A stretch of 64,000 nt of DNA from Raphanus sativus. Its lineage: Eukaryota > Streptophyta > Magnoliopsida > Brassicales > Brassicaceae. Shown one piece after another: positions 56,698 to 64,000 of the stretch. The notes beneath the pieces were generated by a model. That model was given only the letters and a program-made list of their open reading frames with translations. It was not told the DNA's origin and did not search any database. The position numbers and the translations under genes were made by a program. The stretch spans positions 2,976,263-3,040,262 of the forward strand of contig NC_079512.1 in assembly GCF_000801105.2 (NCBI RefSeq), given 5' to 3'. The number at the start of each line of letters is the position of its first letter. Within the stretch, counting starts at the first letter, position 1.

Positions 56698-57205
56698 CTT
56701 TTTTTTTGTCTTCAACAACATATAGACTCATCTAGATTTTGTACACCAAACTGGGAGTTCAATATCCATATGAACGACGAAAGATGATTGCTGCCGGACA
56801 CTACGTACTAGATGATCCGCCTTTAAATTCTCCGTCCGTGTTACATGAATGAGCTGTGAGCTCTCGAAACGACTTTGTAAACTCTTAATATCCTCTAGAT
56901 AACTTGCAAACTCTGGCCACTCCTCTGGTTCCGAAACCATCTTCACCAATTGAGAACAATCTGTCGCAAACGTAACCTGAAACTGTCGCAAATTCTTCAC
57001 AAACTTCATTGCCCAAATTAAAGCCTCCATCTCCGAATGAAGCGGTGACATACTTGCGCGTACATTTCGTGCACCCATTAACCCCTCAAATCCTTTCAGA
57101 GTACTAAACCAACCTTATTGCGAGAAGAAATCTTTATCTTTCCACGAGCCATCTATAAAACACCATCTCCCTAAAATTGTGACAGGTTGATGTATTCCTT
57201 TCTCA
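56698..57205 (-). pseudogene. LINE-type RNase H fragment
   Basis: On the minus strand the frame reads WCFIDGSWKDKDFFSQ, a TAA at 57117-57115, GWFSTLKGFEGLMGARN, SPLHSEMEALIWAMKF, then TDCSQLVKMV and LKADHLVRSV, and stops at 56728. This is the reverse-transcriptase-like RNase H of plant LINEs: DGS is the first Asp, SEMEAL the Glu, ATDCSQ the second Asp. An A tract follows the gene end (T's at about 56699-56708), as in a 5'-truncated LINE insertion. No clear target duplication was found. Confidence 0.8.
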
Positions 57206-59722
57206 TCTGTAACAACCAAACAAATTTTAATAAAATGGTTAGATATATAATCTCTTAGACATTAAAGTGATTTTTCAAATTTAGCTTATGTGTTTTCTAT
57301 ACAAATATTTTCACTAAAAATATGAAATAACACACTAACAATGACATGTCTTATGGCTAATTGTGACATGGACAATTGCATTTTGATTTATATTTTTGGT
57401 AAACTTTATAAAATATGGTAACAAATCGTACATTATCATTAAAGTAAACACATTCAAATAAACATTTATAATATAATAATAAAAAAAATAAAAATATCTT
57501 ACAAGTTTGAAACATTATTTAATTCTTTTTTTATAATAATATAATTTATATTACTAAATAATTCTGTAAACATTTATGAATTATTTTTTAAAAAATAATT
57601 TTTAATCCTAATACTATAGTTTCTTTTCAATATCTACAAATTTTAAAAACACTGTTTATTTTTAATTTTTGATAATCATAAAAATTATAAAAACAAATTT
57701 CTTAATTTTATACAAGTTGATTTAATATTTTACAAAATAGATAAATATCAACTTAAGTCTATAATTTTAGTTTTAAATATATACATTTATATTAGTAAAT
57801 ACACTTTTTAAATAAAAATGTTATTTTATTTTAATATAAAATATATATCGTTATTATTCACACATATTAAGAAAATAAAATATTTATTTTATATATTATT
57901 TTGGCTTTAGTTTTAATTAAATTAAAATTTTATTTGGCTCTCAACAAATTTCAATCACTTTCCTTTTACAATTTGAATTATATTTTATTAGGAAAATTAT
58001 TAATTAAATATATAACATCACTATTTTATATATAATAAAAATAAATATCATATCTTTATATACTGAGAAAGTATATACAAGGAGGTTACTTACGACTAAA
58101 CATGGAATATAGGTTTTGAATGTAATACAGTTTAAATGCAGATTAAATTTAGATATTCTGCATTTTGTTTTCTATTCTCATTTTTAGTTGAAGTTCATTA
58201 ATAATGTAGATTGACCTAATACTCATTAAAACGGGAAAAGAAGAAAGGAAGCTAAAACATGCTGATGAGTGATGACCAATAGAACCATTTAATTCATTTC
58301 TTTTATTCCGAACCAAATACAAATATTTTAAAAATACAGTTTAACACTTTTTATTTTCTTTATTTCATTTAATATATTATTTAAATATGTTAATAGAAAT
58401 GTATATAATTTTTTATTGTCGCCAAGTTTTAAAAGTGATGTTTAGATTTTATTATTGTATTTGAAAATAATATTTTAACTTTTCTTACATGTTATTTCGT
58501 ATCTTCTTAAATTTTATAACTTCGCAACTAAAACATATAATACTTTTATTGATAGAGAAATATATTTATAGTATTTGTTTTGAAAGATGGCATGAGAAAT
58601 ATATTTTTAGTTCTTTTTAGGTTTATTGTTAATAATAATTAACATAGAACTAATAATAATATATATCTATTATATACAAGAATTTGTATTTTAGATATTT
58701 AGTTAACAACTTTTAATTTTTAATATTTAATATAAAATGATGATTTAGTAATTAACTTAAATAATTAAATTTTTATTTATTTTGTATTATCAATTTGATT
58801 TGCATTTGTTCTGATTGATCTGTCATCGGTGTTTTCTATTTGATTTACGTTTCTTTGATCATCATACCATTCGAAGCCTATATATTAATGATACAGGTGG
58901 TTATTCGGGACCCACTTAAATTTATTTCTAGAAATTCAAGCACTGCAATGCAAACATTCTCTTGGTAAAACAGAAGGAAAAAAACGAACAATATTAACAT
59001 CTTTTTACTCCCGTTTTGTGTTAAATGTCATTTTAGTTTTTAAATTTTGTTTTATTGTAAGTGTCGTTTTATATTCTCAATGCATATTTTATACAAATTT
59101 TCTTTTTATTTTAATTCATTAATTAATAAATCAAACAAAATTATATTAAATTGAGATTAGATAGAAAAATTAACAATTTTTTTAATTTGTGTGTAAAAAT
59201 TCTAAATAACACTCTATGAATGGATGGAGTATAACTTTTAAAAACTTTGATATTTATCCTTAAAATTTTAAATAGAAATAAAAATCAGTTTTGTATTTTT
59301 TTTTTTTGAGAAAGGGTTTAGTTTTGATATATTTTACTATACAATAATTGGCCGGACATGCCATCTGATATCAATAATGCATGAATTGAATATGAAGCTA
59401 CGATTCACCACTATCATCATCAATTGATCAAATATTTTATTGATCAAATAACAATTGTAATAATGCAATATATGAAGATTTGTCGGATAAGGAATAAAAT
59501 AAAAATGGCATGCCTTTGTATGTGTGTGTAACTGCAACAATAATTCATGAAATGACCATGGATACACTCACTATCAAGTATCATAGTATCATATCAACAA
59601 CAATATGAACAATTTAATGTTCAAAAAAATATTCTTTCTTTTTTTTGATAAAAAATATTATTTCTTATACGTTTAAGTTTTTTGGTTGTATAATACGTAG
59701 AAGTTATTCTAATAATAATCAA
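57206..59722. other. AT-rich intergenic DNA, no gene seen
   Basis: Very AT-rich on both strands, with many stops and no element ends that I can pair. Poly-T tracts lie near 59298-59307. A 76-codon minus-strand frame at 59337-59567 lacks any motif. Confidence 0.5.
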
Positions 59723-60365
59723 CTAGGTTTTGACCCGCGCTTTAAAAGCGCGGGTTTGTTTTCTTTTTTTTATAAATTTTGAATAAGTTTGTGAAATAAA
59801 ATATTTTTCATTTATTTTTATTGTATTGTTTTATTTTTATTTTTATTTTATAAATGGGTATTTATGTTTAAAATTGAACTTGATTTTTTTCAAAAATTTG
59901 AAGTGGTATTTTTAATTTTTTCAATCAATTTTCACATTTATGTACTGAATTTTTGAAAGATATAATTTTTAACAGATTTAACTTGTGGATAAATTAATAT
60001 TATATTCTTTTAACAATTTTAAATCTTTCATTATCAATATTAAAATATTTTCAGAAAGTTTTAGTTATATTGAGAAAAATAAATAATAATAATTATGTGT
60101 AAATATTTGTTAATATCAATATTAGAACTTGGCGCAAATGGCCCAAACGAAAAATGTGAACTTAGATAAATATTAAAATCGACCCAAATGGTCCAAAACT
60201 GTGAAATTAAAGGAACAAAAAAAGTTTGGCCTATAATTAAGAGATTCATTAATTGAAAATGATACAAAATAACAGAAATACTCTTAATGAAACATGCGAC
60301 TTCTTTATAATAGAGGGGTAGGTTTAGGTAAAAATTCAAATAGGATCCTGTTTTAATAGTATAGA
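59723..60365 (-). mobile_element. Non-autonomous Helitron (643 bp) upstream of DOX2
   Basis: On the minus strand the 5' end is TCTATACTATTAAAACAGG after a host A (60366). The 3' end is a hairpin, CCCGCGCTTTTAAAGCGCGGG (59754-59734), then TCAAAACCTAG and a host T (59722). Both ends are well preserved. It ends 415 bp before the DOX2 ATG. Confidence 0.85.
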
Positions 60366-60659
60366 TATCAGAAAGGTTGATTAAATAAGGAATGAATATC
60401 AATAGTTTGACCAAGATTTTATACTGTTTAAACCATTTATGTGTAGATAGTATATTCATTCTCTTTGTTTAAATAATTCCAGTAGTCAAATTTAGTATAG
60501 TAAAATGTTTAATTAGATATCTCTAGTTAGTCACTCTCCTAGTCAATGCAATGCTCGTCTAAGACTCATCGACTTATTTAATCTAATTATTTAACAGAAA
60601 ATGATACCAATTCATTCTACATACATGTATATATATGTAAACGAGTATGCGTGTGGGTC

Positions 60660-60668
60660 TATATAAAT
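60660..60668 (+). promoter_or_regulatory. TATA box of DOX2
   Basis: TATATAAAT lies 120 bp upstream of the ATG at 60780. No other good TATA box lies between it and the Helitron end. Confidence 0.6.
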
Positions 60669-60779
60669 ACATTGCGAGTGATCGTGCGAATTCAACCATT
60701 ACAATTGTGTGACTATCATTTAAAGCACAAAGCAAAACAAATAATCCAAACCCATAAAAAAAATTTGAGAGGCCAAAAA

Positions 60780-63758
60780 ATGGGCTTCTCTCTATCTTCA
60801 TCCTGGTTTCTTCATCCTGAGCTTCAGCATGTTGTTTCCAAGATGTCTTTCTTTGATTCCTTTCTGTTCAACGTAAGTATACACCTCTCTGTCTATTTAT
60901 ATAAACGACAATGATTCATCTTCTAGGATAATTATCAAATTAATAATCACAACTATTTGACGATTGATTTTTTTATTATGATTAATTAGTATATTTATTC
61001 TTTTAATTACCATATAGATTGTGCACCTAGTAGACAAGTTAGGATTATGGCATAGATTTCCAGTGCTATTGGGAGTAGCTTACTTGGGGATACGAAGACA
61101 TCTACATCAACGTTACAATCTGATACATGTCGGTGGAATAAACGGTCAGGGTTACGACACAGCTGAGATTTCTTATCGCACGGCTAATGGCAAGTGCAAC
61201 CACCCCTCGGATGACTCTATCGGTAGCCAAGGCACATTTATTGGCCGGAATATGCCTCCATGTACTTCTCAGTACGCCGTAAGATTTTTCATTTATTTAT
61301 ATTCACAACTTAATTTACATACCATGCACATTGCCTAGTTTAAAATTAATTTTGTGTAGTAAATATTGTACATCTATTATAAATACCGAATTGATAGTAG
61401 CATGACGAAACGATAGGACCAACTTTGTGACACACTGACACACTTCCTGTTCTTATCTGTACTCACTAGTTGTTGAAATCATGATGTATGATCTTCTTTT
61501 GCTTTAACTTTATGTAACTTTCTCACATGCTATAAAGTTTTTGTTTGATATGAATGTGCTTTTTTGGCATGGTTAGTAGATATTCATCTATGAAATTATA
61601 TTACATTTTTCCTTATTTAAAATTCGGTTAAAGAAACATTATTCTGTATACAGGCAAAACGGCTGATCATTTCTTGAACAATCATTAATTATTTTATATT
61701 ACTATAACTTATAATGGTTTGACTGTTACAGATTTTGGACCCACATCCAAGTGTGGTGGCTACAAAATTGTTAGCGAGAAAAAGATTCATAGACAATGGA
61801 GACCAATTCAACGTGATAGCTTGTTCTTGGATTCAGTTCATGATCCATGACTGGGTTGATCATTTAGAAGACACCAACCAGGTTTGTATACTTTTGAATA
61901 CAAACCCTTCAATTATTCAGCATTTAAAATTATTGACCTCAACTTTATATCAATTACCATTTTAAAACCTCAACTAGATCGAGCTTGAAGCTCCAGAAGA
62001 AGTAGCAAAGGGATGTCCATTGAAATCATTTAAGTTCTTCAAAACAAAGAAAGTTCTCTCCGGTGATCACCACAAATCTGGTGCTGTCAACACTAGAACC
62101 CCATGGTGGTGCGTAATTGTTATCAAATCTGTGCTTAATAACTGCTTAATGTTAATGGAAAATTTGGAAACAGGGACGGGAGTGTAATATATGGAAATGA
62201 TGAGGCTGGAATGAAAAGAGTTAGGGTTTTCAAGGATGGGAAGCTAAGAATCTCCGGCGATGGTTTGTTGGAGCGAGACGACAGAGGTGTTCCAATCTCC
62301 GGTGATATAAGAAACAGCTGGTCTGGTTTCTCTCTATTGCAAGCCCTCTTTGTTAAAGAACACAACTCCGCCTGTGAAATGCTCAAAGTAAGATAGGTTT
62401 CGTCTTTCTTGTGGCGCAAGGAATCTCTATATACATAATCAGACTAGTTTAGCTCTCTTTTTTCAGGAACGGTATCCAGATTTTGATGATGAGAAACTCT
62501 ACAGGACTGCAAGATTGGTGACAGCAGCGGTTATCGCTAAGATTCACACAATTGATTGGACAGTAGAACTACTGAAGACAGACACACTTACTGCAGGAAT
62601 GAGGATCAATTGGTATGGATTTTTAGGGAAGAAAATGAAAGACAAGATTGGTGCAAGATTTGGACCGATACTTAGCGGATTAGTTGGTCTAAAGAAACCT
62701 AGAGATCATGAAGTTCCTTATTCGTTGACCGAAGAGTTCGTTAGTGTCTACAGAATGCATTGTCTACTACCAGACACACTTCTTCTCCGAGATATGAAAC
62801 CTGATAATGTAGACAAAGAAAACCCTGCAATAGAACGAGAGTAAGACACATAATATGTTTGGTACATTGTCGGATCCGAGTGCGGTTTTTGTTAACCTAG
62901 AAAGATGTTTTTAACAGGGTACCGATGACAGAACTAATCGGGAAGGAAGGAGGAAAAACTGATTCTAGGATCGGGTTTGAGCAGTTACTAGTTTCAATGG
63001 GACACCAATCTTGTGGTGCGTTGACATTATGGAATTACCCTAACTGGATGAGAAACCTTGTGGCTCAAGATATCGATGGAGAAGATAGACCTAACCCTAT
63101 AGATATGGCTGCCTTGGAGAGTAAGTCAAATCAATCAGTGCTTCTTCTTTGTTCTTCTATACTTATTGACTTGATTTGAATCTTTTCAACAGTTTATAGG
63201 GATCGGGAGAGAGGAGTTCCTCGATACAATGAATTCAGAAAGAATCTGCTGATGAGTCCTATCAAAAAATGGGAAGATCAAACAGATGATGAAGAAGCTA
63301 TCGATGCTTTAAAGGAAGTGTATGAAGATGATATAGACAAGCTTGATGTAAACGTGGGGTTGCACGCAGAGAAGAAGATCAAAGGATTCGCCATTAGTGA
63401 AACTGCTTTCTTCATCTTCCTCCTCATTGCTTCCAGGTCACTACATTTACCTAAAACATAGGCTTTAAAAAAAAACAGAGACTTTTCTTGCGTCACAAGG
63501 AAACAAACTTACTTATCTTGAATATTAATTAGGAGGTTAGAAGCAGATCGCTTTTTCACGACCAATTTCAACGAGAAGACGTATACTAAAGAAGGACTAG
63601 AGTGGGTTAATACAACAGAGACTTTGAAGGATGTAATAGACCGACACTTCCCGAACTTAACCAACCAGTGGATGCGATGTACAAGCGCCTTCTCTGTCTG
63701 GAGCTCGGATCCTGACCCTACGAATTGGGTTCCTTTGTACCTCCGATCCGCGCCATAA
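60780..63758 (+). CDS. DOX2: Alpha-dioxygenase 2 (fatty-acid alpha-dioxygenase)
   Basis: This haem enzyme adds O2 to the alpha carbon of fatty acids, giving 2-hydroperoxides (oxylipin pathway); it belongs to the animal haem peroxidase/cyclooxygenase fold. Exons are 60780-60872, 61018-61278, 61732-61881, 61978-62108, 62174-62387, 62467-62840, 62918-63120, 63193-63436 and 63533-63758. All borders are GT/AG, the frame is continuous, and the protein has 631 residues, the length I recall for Arabidopsis DOX2. The distal haem His is in FMIHDW (His157). The catalytic Tyr and proximal His are in SVYRMH (Tyr378, His381). The N-terminus MGFSLSSSWFLHPEL and the end WVPLYLRSAP fit DOX2 rather than DOX1. 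The most N-terminal helices suggest membrane association. No disabling change is seen. The upstream region is short because a Helitron ends 415 bp before the ATG. Confidence 0.95.
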
Positions 63759-64000
63759 GCCGTTAGATTTGGTGCAGGTGTATGGGTCACGTGGTTTGGT
63801 CCTTGGTATATATATATCTTTTTGGGTATGGTTTGCTTTTATAAATAATGATTTCTTGTAAAACCAAATCCTGAGTGAGAGTGAGAGCCAAACCTTTGCT
63901 TGAACAACTTCGTAACGGAACAGAGAGAAGCCCAAGTATTATGTAGAGAGTGAGAACCAGATTCATGCATCACATAAATAAGATAAGGTTACTATGCCAT
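63759..64000 (+). other. DOX2 3' UTR and downstream DNA
   Basis: A TA run (63807-63816) and an AATAAT-type possible poly(A) signal (63844-63849) follow the stop codon. No further gene begins before the window ends. Confidence 0.5.

Noticed and set aside
62135..63935. Minus-strand frames over DOX2
   Set aside because: Antisense of conserved DOX2 exons; no independent support.

Overview
The window is plant nuclear DNA from the family Brassicaceae, most likely Brassica or Raphanus. It is AT-rich, its genes have spliced exons with GT/AG borders, and its transposon families and F-box/kelch, BOR and alpha-dioxygenase gene types are typical of that family. No rRNA, functional tRNA gene, CRISPR array or bacterial operon was seen. 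Most of the window is transposable elements in different states of decay. Host genes are few: an F-box/kelch tandem pair, an intact alpha-dioxygenase 2 gene at the right end, a dead boron-transporter fragment, and fragments of one gene family I do not recognise.

Layout, left to right. (1) 1-1761: AT-rich DNA with a degenerate Helitron. (2) 1762-9642: a full-length CACTA (En/Spm-type) element with matching ends and an ACT/ACT target duplication. It carries a TnpD-like transposase gene (4 exons, one in-frame TGA) and a TnpA-like gene (7 exons, all in frame). Each gene has a TATA box directly downstream of a cluster of TTCCGAGGAA repeats, and a third cluster lies at the right end. (3) 10116-15992: a nearly complete L1-type LINE on the minus strand, with intact ORF1 and ORF2, a poly(A) tail and an 18-bp target duplication. 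(4) 16142-19605: two Helitrons; a tRNA-derived SINE has inserted at the 3' tip of the second. (5) 20079-24998: the duplicated F-box/kelch genes, with hAT and Mutator-like MITEs in and between the copies; one copy keeps the empty site of a MITE present in the other. (6) 26581-31970: a truncated BOR-like pseudogene, then inverted, broken copies of an unrecognised gene, one interrupted by a PIF/Harbinger element. (7) 32796-37114: a 1.25-kb foldback Mutator-like element, a 5'-truncated LINE and two foldback MITEs. (8) 40208-45467: a decayed, once autonomous Helitron with helicase remnants. (9) 46480-60365: gene-poor DNA with many Helitron termini, a Tourist-like MITE and a LINE remnant. (10) 60780-63758: the DOX2 gene (9 exons, 631 codons), with a small Helitron ending 415 bp upstream of its start codon.

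How the parts work together: TnpD-like (catalytic) and TnpA-like (repeat-binding) proteins are the classic CACTA pair, and the TTCCGAGGAA repeats are the likely TnpA-like binding sites. LINE ORF1 (RNA-binding) and ORF2 (endonuclease/RT/RNase H) form one retrotransposition unit. The host genes are independent transcription units. Target duplications and termini were read directly from the sequence. Family names come from recognisable protein motifs and terminal sequences, without database searches.
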